Of a DNA stretch of 40,586 nt, positions 1 to 7,659 are shown piece after piece. The DNA is taken from the NCBI RefSeq assembly GCF_003205235.1, contig NZ_QJSM01000025.1, positions 1-40,586 on the forward strand, read 5' to 3'. The stretch comes from Thermoplasma sp. Kam2015. Its GTDB lineage: Archaea; Thermoplasmatota; Thermoplasmata; Thermoplasmatales; Thermoplasmataceae. The position numbers and the translations under genes were made by a program. Positions within the stretch are counted from its first letter, which is position 1, and every line of letters begins with the position of its first letter. A model generated the notes under the pieces. That model was not told the DNA's origin. It saw nothing but the letters and a program-made list of their open reading frames with translations, and ran no database searches.

Positions 1-1
1 T

Positions 2-151
2 TTGAATAACCAAGCGCTGATAAATCCCGGATCGAATTATAAACTATCCGACTACAGCTCCTATATGCCAGTTTCGTTCACGGTCAACGGCAATTATTAC
101 AGCTTCTATGCGCCTGAGGACTATCTCGATGCGACATCGATAATACCATAA
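2..151 (+). CDS. C-terminal end of an unidentified protein (cut by window edge)
   Basis: An open frame enters from the window edge and ends at TAA 149-151, giving 49 residues with no start codon in view. The sequence is rich in Asn, Ser and Tyr (for example VNGNYYSFYAPEDY), which resembles the end of an exported or surface protein, but no motif is recognisable and there is no C-terminal membrane segment. A T-run at 184-192 may be its terminator. Function unknown. Confidence 0.5.
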   Translation: MNNQALINPGSNYKLSDYSSYMPVSFTVNGNYYSFYAPEDYLDATSIIP

Positions 152-300
152 AAATGAAAATATTCAATATGTTGATAATCTCTATTTTTTGAAAACTCCA
201 ACATGGGGGTCAATAATGCGGAGTTTCATTTCTATACCGCCAATTATTTCTGAAACTTCACATTATTCCTATGAAACAGAGCAGGCCAAATATTCCCCTG

Positions 301-569
301 TGAGCTACTCCTAAGCTAAAGCATCGGAGCTTCCTTTCATCTAAGAGACGCCTGCCTTTACGGACATACGTACAAGCCACATATCTATATAACCACAGGC
401 GTATATTCGGATCTTATCGATCCCATTTATCGTATACTTGTTTATCGTGGATGATACGGAAAAATATAGGAAGAAAAATCATAAATATTTCTAATGGGGG
501 AAGTCTGTGTATCTCCTGTCTGAAGGATAGATTTACAGCTTCCCCCAAACCCCTAACTTCTCTTTTAAA
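301..569 (-). mobile_element. MITE-like IS605 derivative, copy 1
   Basis: This 269-bp block, read on the minus strand, starts with the same left end as the complete TnpB element at 11258 (ATTTAAAAGAGAAGTTAGGG, then a G-rich hairpin arm GGGGGAAG pairing with CTTCCCCC). It ends with the same right end (GCTTAGGAGTAGCTCA) and keeps a relic of the last ~100 bp of tnpB (TACGCCTGTGG, GGCTTGTA), but almost all of the gene is missing. It shares a central segment with the copies at 2047 and 4431 that I do not find in the complete element, so the three form one family. Together with short flanks it accounts for the 152-592 gap between genes. Confidence 0.8.
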
Positions 570-592
570 TTCAATAAATATTAAATTTATTC

Positions 593-1282
593 ATGCATTT
601 TATCTTTATGGATGAATTTACCGATGCTGAATGCTTAAAGCGGATAAATGATGCAATATATTTAAACAATACAAGAGGAAAAAAAGGTAGAAAAGAAAGG
701 GATAGAGAATGCGATGAGTTGCTTCTAAGATATTTTGACCAATGCAGATATACAGATTTAAAAAATATTGTAAAATTTGATGTTTTTTCAGAGGCTACAA
801 CTACTATGATACAGGCAATAGAATCATACAGAATCGGGATGTTCGATGCCTGTATGGTGATGCTAAGAAATACAATAGATGCAATAATGTTTGTAGCCTT
901 AAACTATGAAGTTATATTTAATGATCAAAAAACTGCTGTATGGTATTTAAAGCCAATTGATGGCATTTCAAGGTTTGAAAATTATAAAAAATGGGATAAA
1001 AGGATAGAGGCACTAAAAGAGAAAAAATTTATTAATGATAAGGATGCGGGCAAACTTGGAGAAATCCATGAAGCAGGCCATTTCTCAGCCCATTATTTTC
1101 TAAAAGGCAAACAAAATATGCGTAAGTTTATAGAGAGAAAGGTAAAATTGCAGAACAATAATATTGGGAAATACCCAAAGACTTTTACAACAGAAAAAGA
1201 ATGCAGGGAAAATCTGAATGATGCGTTTGATATTTTAGAGAAATTAATTAATAATTATGTGTTATCACAAATTACTAAGTGA
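593..1282 (+). CDS. Hypothetical protein, possibly DUF4145/HEPN-like
   Basis: Soluble 229-residue protein in strongly A/T-rich DNA. The first 60 residues are charged. A central helical part (about residues 75-105, including FDACMVMLRNTIDAI) and a later EIHEAGHFSAH (about 158-168) resemble the pattern of DUF4145 or HEPN-like proteins, in which a helix of the A-L-R-x-x-L-E type is followed by a G-x-x-x-A-H segment. That similarity is only by eye. An alternative start is Met7 at 611; neither start has a clear ribosome-binding site. It lies between MITE copy 1 and a broken recombinase, so it is probably accessory cargo. If the HEPN reading is right, a defence role is possible, but nothing here proves it. 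Confidence 0.6.
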   Translation: MHFIFMDEFTDAECLKRINDAIYLNNTRGKKGRKERDRECDELLLRYFDQCRYTDLKNIVKFDVFSEATTTMIQAIESYRIGMFDACMVMLRNTIDAIMFVALNYEVIFNDQKTAVWYLKPIDGISRFENYKKWDKRIEALKEKKFINDKDAGKLGEIHEAGHFSAHYFLKGKQNMRKFIERKVKLQNNNIGKYPKTFTTEKECRENLNDAFDILEKLINNYVLSQITK

Positions 1283-1418
1283 AAGATTATTGCTTTACAA
1301 AACTTACATTTTGTCAATCATATTGGTATATATGATATAATTTATTTATATATCCATACATGATTCCCAAAATTTTATGGAAAGAAAACTATTTAAGGAT
1401 ATATGAATTGTTAATCAC

Positions 1419-2037
1419 ATGAGTAATATAGTTCCAGTTCCGAGATCTTGGAAGATACAACCGGCTCAGAAAAGATGCCGGTAGAATTCTTTTCTGATGA
1501 TGAGATAATTTCAATGCAGTCATGGATTATAGATAAAATCCAGGAAAATGAAAAAAAAGGTCTGATTACCACAAAAGGTATTTTCTATTATTTAAAACTC
1601 TATTATGGGCTGGTGAAAGGATAGATGAGGCTCTTTCAATAAGGCCTATAGATATTCATTTAGATATCAATACAATTGATTTAATAACATCGAAGAGGAG
1701 CAGGCCTGTGATAAGGACAATCCCGTTACATAGAGATCCAAAGGATGCAATGATGTCATATTTTATAGAGTTCCATATTGACATGAAGTCCAGGGAAAGG
1801 ATATTTCCAATGAAAAGGCAGGCCATTGATTTGTATTTAAAAAGGATGCAGAGGGATTTAAAATTTAAAATCCATGCGCACAAGTTCAGGCATACATTTG
1901 GTGTAAAAACAATAATGAACCATGTTCCATTATCCGTGCTCCAGGAATGGCTGGGCCATTCAAGCATATTCACAACAAGCATTTATACACAGATTACTGG
2001 AATGGATACAAGCCAGTTTATGGAGAATATGAGGTGA
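1419..2037 (+). pseudogene. Tyrosine recombinase (XerC/D-like integrase), frameshifted
   Basis: Three consecutive frames carry one recombinase. ATG 1419 opens MSNIVPVPRSWKIQPAQK and stops at 1482. The next frame runs from about 1475 (MPVEFFSDDEIISMQSWI) to TAG 1622. The third frame carries the rest to 2037. The catalytic residues survive across these frames: the first Arg in AGERIDEALSIRP, then H-x-x-R in HKFRHTFG, the LGHSS box, and the nucleophile Tyr in TTSIYTQ. At about 206 residues with two frameshifts it lacks most of the N-terminal core-binding domain and should be inactive. It is the left-side counterpart of the recombinase scrap at 35119, though the two sequences are not halves of one gene. 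Confidence 0.75.
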
Positions 2038-2046
2038 TGGGGTGGT

Positions 2047-2319
2047 ATTTATAGAGGGGTTAGGAGCTTGAGAAAAGCAGTAAAACCTCTCTTCGGACAG
2101 GAGATACACGAACACCCCTCAATAAAATGAGCTATAAATTATCTTTCCATATTTTTGTATCAGCCATGAGAAACGAGTGTACGATACCTGAGTGGGATAG
2201 GTGCGGACCGAATACGCGCCTGTGGAGATCGCAACATCGGGCTTGTACGGAATATATCCGTACAGGCAGAGATCTCTTCGATGAAAGGAGAAATCGAAGA
2301 TTCAGCTAGGGGCAGCTCA
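2047..2319 (+). mobile_element. MITE-like IS605 derivative, copy 3 (plus orientation)
   Basis: A 273-bp block opens with a left end matching the IS605-type element (ATTTATAGAGGGGTTAGG) and a hairpin-forming stretch. It closes with TTCAGCTAGGGGCAGCTCA, the counterpart of the complete element's right end. Between them lies the relic of the tnpB tail, here nearly identical to the complete element (GCCTGTGGAGATCGCAACAT, then ATATATCCGTACAGGCAGA). The right end overlaps the last codons of the methyltransferase gene that converges on it. The 60-residue open frame inside it is not a gene. Confidence 0.8.
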
Positions 2320-3553
2320 AGCCTTTGCCCTTTTGCATGACAATAATGTGCTCCTTAAGCATCGTACTTGACGTTTCGCCGGATACATTGGTCGGGCTGT
2401 TTCTTAGAGGCATCCTCTTATTTGGTATATCCCTTACAAACGTTGCTATGTGGGCGAATCCCTGCGATTCAAAGAAATCCCGTATCGCGTCTGAGGTGGG
2501 AAGTATTACCGAGGCGACAGTTCTATTGGCTACAACATAGCAGGCATATCCATTTGCTTTCAGGACTCTAGATACGTTTACAATGGAACTAAGAAGGTCA
2601 GCATAGAAGGATGAAACTTCCAAGGCCCTTTCGTAATTCTTATTTGAAACAGCCGATATGGCCTTATTCAAGACCTCTGATGGAAACTCATCTATGCTCT
2701 TAGCCTTAGACCCGCCCATCAGTTTCTTGTCAATATTTCTATCGGTTAGCCCCAGCCATATGGACGAGAATTTAGAGTACTGGCCATAGGCGACGGTGGT
2801 ATGCGAGTCGCCGTATGGCGGAGATGTTATTATTATATCAGCTGAGCCCTCGGGGATATCGCTGTTTGGGATCTCGTTGACCGAGTTGTATGGAAATACC
2901 GATACATGAGGTGGACTGCCGAACGCCGATATCTCTTTCCTAAACTCAATCAGACCCTCGAGGTTCCTCCTCAGCTTCTCCTTAAATATACGAAGAGGAT
3001 CCGGATTCCATGCCTTTAGCCTCTCATCATCGTATCTAAAAATCTTGAACTCGTCTTTCCTTGTGTTTGAACTCTCTCTGACAGTTTCGCTAAAAGCTAC
3101 TTCAAAGAACAGCTTCGTATGCTTATTCTCGATGTTATTTAAAAAATTCCTGATCTTTCCCAGAGAATAGGCAGCTTCTTTCTTGAACCAGAAATCTATG
3201 TTCTTCATTTTCGGGATGTCAGGCTTAAGATCGCTCCACTCGAAGTCGAGCCTGAGCATATGCTCCGATACGGAATTTGGATCTATGTATGGATCCGTCT
3301 TAGCCTCCGCGATAAGCCTCGCCAACGGGTTTAGATCTGTGCCGATGGCGTCTATACCTTTCAGCTCTGCCTCCACAAGGGAGGTACCTGTACCACAGTA
3401 GGGATCGTACAAAAGTCTAGCATTGGAGCCGTACATAGCGAGCAGGCGTTCTGCCACCTGCGGTATCATCCTTGCCGGATAATCATGGTATATATGGGTA
3501 TAGCGCCTCGTATCAGCATCCTTGAATGTCCAGTCCTCCATGCCTTCGATCAT
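2306..3553 (-). CDS. DNA methyltransferase of a type II restriction-modification pair (probably N4-cytosine)
   Basis: The SAM-binding motif I is DPYCGTG (residues 50-56), followed by the acidic loop GTDLNP. The catalytic motif IV is TSPPYG at about 243-248. The order I then IV and the SPPY tetrapeptide point to an amino-methyltransferase, with SPPY favouring N4-cytosine; MvaI-type systems use such enzymes. It protects host sites from the endonuclease encoded just upstream: its ATG (3551-3553) overlaps the endonuclease TGA (3553-3555) by one base, so the two are co-translated. At 415 residues it is full length, but its last residues (LSCP) are encoded by the right end of MITE copy 3, so the native C-terminus was replaced by the insertion. 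Confidence 0.85.
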   Translation of the reverse strand: MIEGMEDWTFKDADTRRYTHIYHDYPARMIPQVAERLLAMYGSNARLLYDPYCGTGTSLVEAELKGIDAIGTDLNPLARLIAEAKTDPYIDPNSVSEHMLRLDFEWSDLKPDIPKMKNIDFWFKKEAAYSLGKIRNFLNNIENKHTKLFFEVAFSETVRESSNTRKDEFKIFRYDDERLKAWNPDPLRIFKEKLRRNLEGLIEFRKEISAFGSPPHVSVFPYNSVNEIPNSDIPEGSADIIITSPPYGDSHTTVAYGQYSKFSSIWLGLTDRNIDKKLMGGSKAKSIDEFPSEVLNKAISAVSNKNYERALEVSSFYADLLSSIVNVSRVLKANGYACYVVANRTVASVILPTSDAIRDFFESQGFAHIATFVRDIPNKRMPLRNSPTNVSGETSSTMLKEHIIVMQKGKGLSCP

Positions 3554-4251
3554 CAGAGAACCTCAGCAGATGCAAAAACCTTCGGTAAATCAGTTGGGTG
3601 CACGCGGAATCCTGTGCCGTGGTTCCTAGCCATTGTTCCGGCGTAATGCAGCCTGAGATCTATTAGTATTATGCCATTTAAGATGCTGTCCCGGATTATA
3701 TCTTTATTTGCTCCTTTATAAAGAATGGCCTTATAGAAATTGAAATATTCTCCATCTATCCTCTCCTCCACCCTAGCATAGACTATGATAATGGCCGGAA
3801 TTTTTTGCTCAAACTGGTTCTGGAGATCATCAAATCGCCATCTTACAATGGTCGAGCCATCTATGTGCCTGACCATGACGTATTGGTCGTCTGCATATAG
3901 GAACAAGCCCGCGTTGTTAGGCCTGAAGCTCATGGTGAAGTATAGCCCCAGCCTGCCGTTTGAGTCAGGCGTTCCATACTTTTTAATGGCTTCTAAAGGA
4001 TCCATCACCCATGCGCCCCTGTTGAACGTAAAAAGGGTAATCATATTGTTGGAATCTTCGCGATGCGCCTTAAGCTCAATGCCATCTATATCTGGCAACG
4101 ATATGTTATTCTCATGGATGCCTAAAAGCGTTTCGAGCGTCATACCTATTCCAGTTGGGCCTTCTCTAAGTGATTTCACATAACCTTTGCTCTGTATCTG
4201 CCTAAAGCGTATTTTGAATTCATTAAGATCCATATATTGCTCGTAATCCAT
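3553..4251 (-). CDS. MvaI/BcnI-like type II restriction endonuclease
   Basis: Protein of 232 residues. GPTGIGMTLETLLGI (about 32-46) followed by LPDIDGIELKAHR (about 53-65) matches the MvaI/BcnI family, with the catalytic D-x-x-x-x-E-x-K arrangement in DIDGIELK. Family members are monomeric nickase-like enzymes cutting CCWGG or CCSGG; the actual site here is unknown. It is first in a two-gene operon with its methyltransferase. Start choice: a TATA-like TTTTAAATTT at 4258-4267 is too close to ATG 4251 but about 29 nt before ATG 4233 (Met7), so a leaderless start at 4233 is equally possible. The pair sits between MITE copies 2 and 3. Confidence 0.85.
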   Translation of the reverse strand: MDYEQYMDLNEFKIRFRQIQSKGYVKSLREGPTGIGMTLETLLGIHENNISLPDIDGIELKAHREDSNNMITLFTFNRGAWVMDPLEAIKKYGTPDSNGRLGLYFTMSFRPNNAGLFLYADDQYVMVRHIDGSTIVRWRFDDLQNQFEQKIPAIIIVYARVEERIDGEYFNFYKAILYKGANKDIIRDSILNGIILIDLRLHYAGTMARNHGTGFRVHPTDLPKVFASAEVL

Positions 4252-4430
4252 AACACATTTTAAATTTTTTGAGGAAATTGAGAAGATCTTGCTTTATCTA
4301 TCTTCACCGTCAAATTGCTGTCAATCTTCTTTGTATTTTGATGGATAATTTCCGCATTGTAATAGCAATATGTCCACTATTCTATTTATTCTTCCCTATG
4401 AACTCTCCGCAATATATGATATATTCACAG

Positions 4431-4704
4431 TGAGCTACTCCTAAGCTAAAGCATCGGAACTTCCTTCCATCGAAGAGACCTCTGCCTCTCCGGACATACG
4501 TAAAAGCCATATATCGCTATAACCACAGGCATGTATTCGGTTCGCAACGATCCTACTCAGTTATCATCCACTTGGTTATCGTGGATGATACAAAAAAATA
4601 TGGGAAGACGATCTATGAATATTTCCATTGAAGGAAGTCCGTGCATCTCCTGTACGAAGAGTGAGTTTTACCACTTCCCTCAAACTCCTGACTTTTTTTG
4701 AAAT
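4431..4704 (-). mobile_element. MITE-like IS605 derivative, copy 2
   Basis: This 274-bp block is in the same orientation as copy 1 and lies head-on to copy 3. The right end TGAGCTACTCCTAAGC starts at 4431, the tnpB-tail relic and the shared central segment (TTATCGTGGATGATAC) follow, and the hairpin-forming left end closes near 4704. It differs from copy 1 at many positions, so neither is a recent copy of the other. With copy 3 it brackets the restriction-modification genes. The remaining 4705-4839 shows nothing recognisable before the next gene's 3' end. Confidence 0.8.
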
Positions 4705-4839
4705 TCAGATAAACCATCTACTTTTTGAATCCTTCTTTGCATCACACTCTCTGCCCGCGTTTTGAGGATTATTCAGGTTCGCAGATCTACTCAACTTTTT
4801 GACTCCAACACCGGCTCGCATTCATAGACACTTTCAGAT

Positions 4840-5820
4840 TCAATCCTCGGAGTCGCCTTCGCTCTCCTTCCTCTTCAGGAATTCCCGATATTCCTCAGGC
4901 AGCCTCTCGCGATTCGTTGAAAGCCATGCGACGATATTGTTAAAGGCCCTAATACGCATCATCTGTATGTCGTAGTAGTTGTCGGTCAGCTGCTTCACCG
5001 CCCAGGACGCTTCATCATCCACCGCCTCAAACGACCCTGGCTGCGGCAGGGGGTATCCATCATCCGTCCGTATGGGTTCGATGGTATGGTTCGGAAGCGT
5101 GGCCTCATAGGGCGTAACCTCCTTGCCGATCCCCCGCATCCATACTACATGGAGGTTCACTAGAAAGCGTTTTTCAACGTAGCGCAGGGCCATCATCCTC
5201 GCATGCCCCTTGTTGATGCCCTCGCGCGACGCATATTCTGCCTTCTTGGCTTCGTACAAGGCCCTGTACTGGGATTTGTCCGCTGAGAGCTTTTCAAAGG
5301 ATGTGGCCACCTTGAACAGCGTTGCCTTGAGCCTGGTGTTCTGGAACACATGGTAGCCGGCCTCATGCCTCATGATGCTCTTTTCCAGCACCGATTTGAC
5401 GATGGGCGCTCCGCATGCCCTGCCCTCGCCGTCCGTATTCGATTCGAGAACAGGACAGGATGCTTTTGGCGATGAAGATATGATCTTGTGGCCATTCGCG
5501 CACTCCATGCGGTAGAACTGTCCGGCGAGGCCGGCGTAGGCGACAAGCATTGACGGCTTCGGGAACCTATCGATCGGCGTGAGCATCGCTATTAGGTTCG
5601 CTGAAAGGATCGGGCCAATGCCCTTGATGTGCTTCAGATAGTGCTCGTAGATGGGCATCTTGGCAACCCAGGGGACGATGGATCTGGAAAGGTTTTCCTC
5701 GGTGTTTTTCAGATCCATGAAGTACTTCAGGATGGGGTCTATGGCCGGATCCGGTGGAACCTTCTTCTCTATGATCCATGTGGCCAGCTTCGCGAATCTC
5801 TTTTCACCATCGTCTTTCAT
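4840..5820 (-). CDS. IS110-type transposase C-terminal domain protein with zinc-ligand-like insert
   Basis: About 326 residues from the preferred start. HIKGIGPILSANLIAML (about 64-80) followed by RFPKPSMLVAYAGLAG (about 85-100) is the helix-hairpin-helix core of the Transposase_20 (IS116/IS110/IS902) C-terminal domain, and NTRLKATLFKVATSF matches the family's following helix. Two things are odd. There is no N-terminal RuvC-like DEDD domain, and an insert after YAGLAG carries Cys107, His111, Cys122 and Cys136, a possible zinc site. The longer frame opens at 5880, but the preceding gene ends at 5831 and ATG 5820 follows a GAGGG, so Met21 is preferred. It is last in an operon with an RHH protein. 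It may be a domesticated DNA-binding or recombination protein rather than a transposase. Confidence 0.65.
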   Translation of the reverse strand: MKDDGEKRFAKLATWIIEKKVPPDPAIDPILKYFMDLKNTEENLSRSIVPWVAKMPIYEHYLKHIKGIGPILSANLIAMLTPIDRFPKPSMLVAYAGLAGQFYRMECANGHKIISSSPKASCPVLESNTDGEGRACGAPIVKSVLEKSIMRHEAGYHVFQNTRLKATLFKVATSFEKLSADKSQYRALYEAKKAEYASREGINKGHARMMALRYVEKRFLVNLHVVWMRGIGKEVTPYEATLPNHTIEPIRTDDGYPLPQPGSFEAVDDEASWAVKQLTDNYYDIQMMRIRAFNNIVAWLSTNRERLPEEYREFLKRKESEGDSED

Positions 5821-5830
5821 GCAAGGTCCC

Positions 5831-6142
5831 TCAACGAATTTCAGCTCCGTCCATGCTGAGTGCAGTATGCGAAGACTCAATGCGGTGCCTGGTCATCTCG
5901 TTCTTCGCCCTCTCCACGACCAGGCGCCTGATCTCGGGATCCTTGACGGATATAGTTGAGAGGTATGCGACGACCTCAAGGAAGCTGTCATCGAAGACGC
6001 CACCGACTGCCCCTATCTCCTTCAGCATTCCGCGCATCTTCACTGAATCGGCCTCGTTGAAGCGCCTGAGGCGGAGGACGTTTCCCGTCTTGGAGACGTA
6101 GACGAGCGAAATTGAGCTTTCGCTCTCAGTTACCTTGATCAT
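5831..6142 (-). CDS. Hypothetical protein, middle gene of the RHH operon
   Basis: About 103 residues from ATG 6142, which has GGAGGAGCAGC directly before it; the frame itself is open 10 codons further upstream. The start lies inside the end of the RHH gene (17-nt overlap), and the stop is 10 nt before the IS110-like gene, so all three should be co-translated. The sequence has an N-terminal beta-rich part (ISLVYVSKTGNVLRLRRF) and a helical, charged C-terminus. No family is recognised. The context suggests an accessory DNA-binding or partner protein of the IS110-like product. Confidence 0.6.
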   Translation of the reverse strand: MIKVTESESSISLVYVSKTGNVLRLRRFNEADSVKMRGMLKEIGAVGGVFDDSFLEVVAYLSTISVKDPEIRRLVVERAKNEMTRHRIESSHTALSMDGAEIR

Positions 6143-6317
6143 GCTGCTCCTCCAGCCTCTCCAGCCTCTCAACCTCGTCGAGCAGCTCCCCTATCACATC
6201 GCCCACAGTTTCAAACGGCTCATAGCCGCCTCGCTTTTTCTTCCATTCGTTCAGCCTCCGGATCGTCTCATCCGGTATCCTATATGCCTTGCTCACCATC
6301 GCTTCCTCCATGTCCAT
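6126..6317 (-). CDS. Ribbon-helix-helix (CopG-like) DNA-binding protein
   Basis: Protein of 63 residues. The segment KAYRIPDETIRRLNEWKKKR is a short beta strand followed by the first helix, and VGDVIGELLDEVERLERLEE gives the second helix and an acidic tail, the usual RHH layout. It is first of three overlapping genes. Two starts are possible: ATG 6317 after GAGGTTG, or ATG 6299 (Met7) after ATGGAGGAAGCG, whose Shine-Dalgarno match is better. It probably binds its own promoter at about 6354. Confidence 0.7.
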   Translation of the reverse strand: MDMEEAMVSKAYRIPDETIRRLNEWKKKRGGYEPFETVGDVIGELLDEVERLERLEEQHDQGN

Positions 6318-6348
6318 TTTTCAACCTCGATCCCGCAATCATTGATGG

Positions 6349-6358
6349 CATATAAATC
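6349..6358 (-). promoter_or_regulatory. TATA box of the RHH/IS110-like operon
   Basis: On the minus strand this reads GATTTATATG, an archaeal TATA box centred about 37 nt before ATG 6317. That allows a leader of about ten bases containing the GAGG ribosome-binding site. Confidence 0.5.
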
Positions 6359-6479
6359 TTTGCCAGCATTGATACAGACGGTTGCCGATCTTCCGGTCGG
6401 AACGCCAAACTTTGAAGCCCATGAAAACGCACGATATCGAAGAACGCACGGGTTTTTCTGCACCTGACAGCGGACAGGC

Positions 6480-6600
6480 GTCTAAAATGAATTATAAATC
6501 ATTTATGAATAAAAACGGAAAGAACTGGGTCTGCTGTAAACAAACGGAAAAAAAATTATAGTGAAAAATTTTTGGACAGCCACCCTGCGTTTGCGCCGGT
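6480..6600. other. A/T-rich intergenic stretch with two ACGGAAA repeats, candidate origin
   Basis: Between two transcription units lies an A/T-rich segment holding two direct AAACGGAAA repeats at about 6513 and 6542, several A/T runs, and a G/C-rich flank (6584-6620). It is non-coding in all frames as far as I can judge. An element that carries its own MCM helicase needs an origin, and this is the largest non-coding A/T-rich gap in it. The evidence is weak because no full origin recognition box is visible. Confidence 0.25.
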
Positions 6601-6619
6601 GCGTTCCGCCCGCGGAGGC

Positions 6620-6631
6620 TTAATTTATATG
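6620..6631 (+). promoter_or_regulatory. TATA box for the putative RNA gene
   Basis: TTAATTTATATG is a good archaeal TATA match on the plus strand, opposite to the surrounding genes. It predicts transcription from about 6655, exactly where the base-paired segment begins. Confidence 0.5.
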
Positions 6632-6656
6632 AACTCTTAGTAGACCGTTCACTGTG

Positions 6657-6786
6657 GCATGCGCCCAGTGGTGGGGAAAACGTGGCAAATGGACGGTGGG
6701 AAGAGACATGGGAAAACGAACAAGCTTTGACGGACCCGCCCTGTCACCCCTTCCTCGCTGAAGGCTGGGACTCATGCTCAATTTTT
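6657..6786 (+). ncRNA. Putative structured non-coding RNA, about 130 nt
   Basis: A TATA box ends 26 nt upstream and a T-run (ATTTTTCC, 6781-6788) follows, so this looks like a complete small transcription unit in a gap without a credible gene. The ends pair: GCATG 6657-6661 with CATGC 6773-6777, then CCCAG 6664-6668 with CTGGG 6765-6769. Inside, GGTGGG (about 6695-6700) pairs with CCCGCC (about 6735-6740). G-rich and GGGAAAACG-type loops remain unpaired. It is not recognisable as RNase P RNA, SRP RNA or a box C/D guide. It is transcribed toward the 3' end of the ATPase gene. Possible roles are control of replication or copy number, or a guide RNA for the neighbouring IS110-like protein. Confidence 0.5.
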
Positions 6787-6789
6787 CCG

Positions 6790-7659
6790 TCAGGCATTCT
6801 TCTTGCTTTTCTGCGCCTTCCGGATGGCTTCGCTCTCCTTCCTGTCCATCTCCTCTGCGACCCTGTTGAATATATCATCGCCCACGTCAGCGCTCTTCAT
6901 GCTGTCTGCCTTTGCCTTCGCCTTGGGACGCCCCCTGCCCGACACCTTCTCCAGAATGCGGTCGAAGTACGTGTCTGTATATTCTGCTGCGACCTGCTCT
7001 ATCCTCTCGTAGAACGGGGTGAGGTACGCATCCTTCTTAGCCTCGTAGGCTGAAGAAAGGTAAGCCGGTGGCATTGGGAGGACTATGCGCTTCTTGATCT
7101 CCTTCACAATGCCCTCCCTGTAATGCCTTACTATGACCGGGTACTTGAACCAGCTGCGCGGGTCGTTCTTGTCCGGCGAGGGGCTAAGCAGGAACGGCTT
7201 GAAGGTCCCGCGCACCCTTGTGGCCTCAAGCACCAGCTGTATGAGCTCCCTTGAACGCTTCGTGATGCTGGGCAGCGAAGGCACGGTGTAAAAGACGATG
7301 AGGTTCCTGTACCTCATGGTCTCGGATACCTTTCCGAACAGTATCAGCTCCTTGCTCTGCCACTCCTGGCTGTCTATGCCCTGACCGGCCTCATCGAATA
7401 CTATGACCGTTCCGGGCGGTGGCCTTGAGTTCAGTATCTTCAGGAACTCGGGGATGGAGAATACCACGTTGTCTACGGTGAAGTTCCTATCGACGAGGTA
7501 GGCAAGGCTCAGGGCCCCGTACGATTTGCCAGACCCCGGCTGTCCTATGAATACGACGTTGATAGGCCTCTTCTCTATCCTCCTTTGGTGTATCCAGCGG
7601 AGGATCCATACGTCCTTCCATGATGCACCGCTTATGCCCTCATAGCCGCCTTCATCCAT
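6790..7659 (-). CDS. P-loop ATPase (DNA packaging, transfer or secretion type)
   Basis: About 289 residues from ATG 7659. Walker A is GQPGSGKS (residues 39-46) and Walker B is TVIVFDEAG (about 84-92). A further conserved-looking stretch, FYTVPSLPSITKRSRELI, follows like a sensor region. The C-terminus is long, basic and helical (GRGRPKAKAKAD). The general layout recalls Zot/FtsK-HerA-type ATPases of viruses and conjugative elements; exact family unknown. The open frame extends 21 codons upstream, but ATG 7659 overlaps the previous stop (7652-7654) and is preceded by GGTGA. It is the last gene of the structural operon, as expected for an assembly or DNA-translocation motor. Confidence 0.75.
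   Translation of the reverse strand: MDEGGYEGISGASWKDVWILRWIHQRRIEKRPINVVFIGQPGSGKSYGALSLAYLVDRNFTVDNVVFSIPEFLKILNSRPPPGTVIVFDEAGQGIDSQEWQSKELILFGKVSETMRYRNLIVFYTVPSLPSITKRSRELIQLVLEATRVRGTFKPFLLSPSPDKNDPRSWFKYPVIVRHYREGIVKEIKKRIVLPMPPAYLSSAYEAKKDAYLTPFYERIEQVAAEYTDTYFDRILEKVSGRGRPKAKAKADSMKSADVGDDIFNRVAEEMDRKESEAIRKAQKSKKNA

Noticed and set aside
2127-2309. 60-codon frame after the broken recombinase
   Set aside because: Lies wholly within MITE copy 3; no start signal and no homologous frame in the other copies.
6657-6786. RNase P RNA, SRP RNA or box C/D identity for the structured RNA
   Set aside because: None of the conserved core sequences of these RNAs are visible and the length does not fit RNase P or SRP RNA.
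6135-7053. Plus-strand frames across the RHH operon and ATPase 3' end
   Set aside because: Shadows of minus-strand genes; the second also crosses the putative RNA gene. No protein motif.
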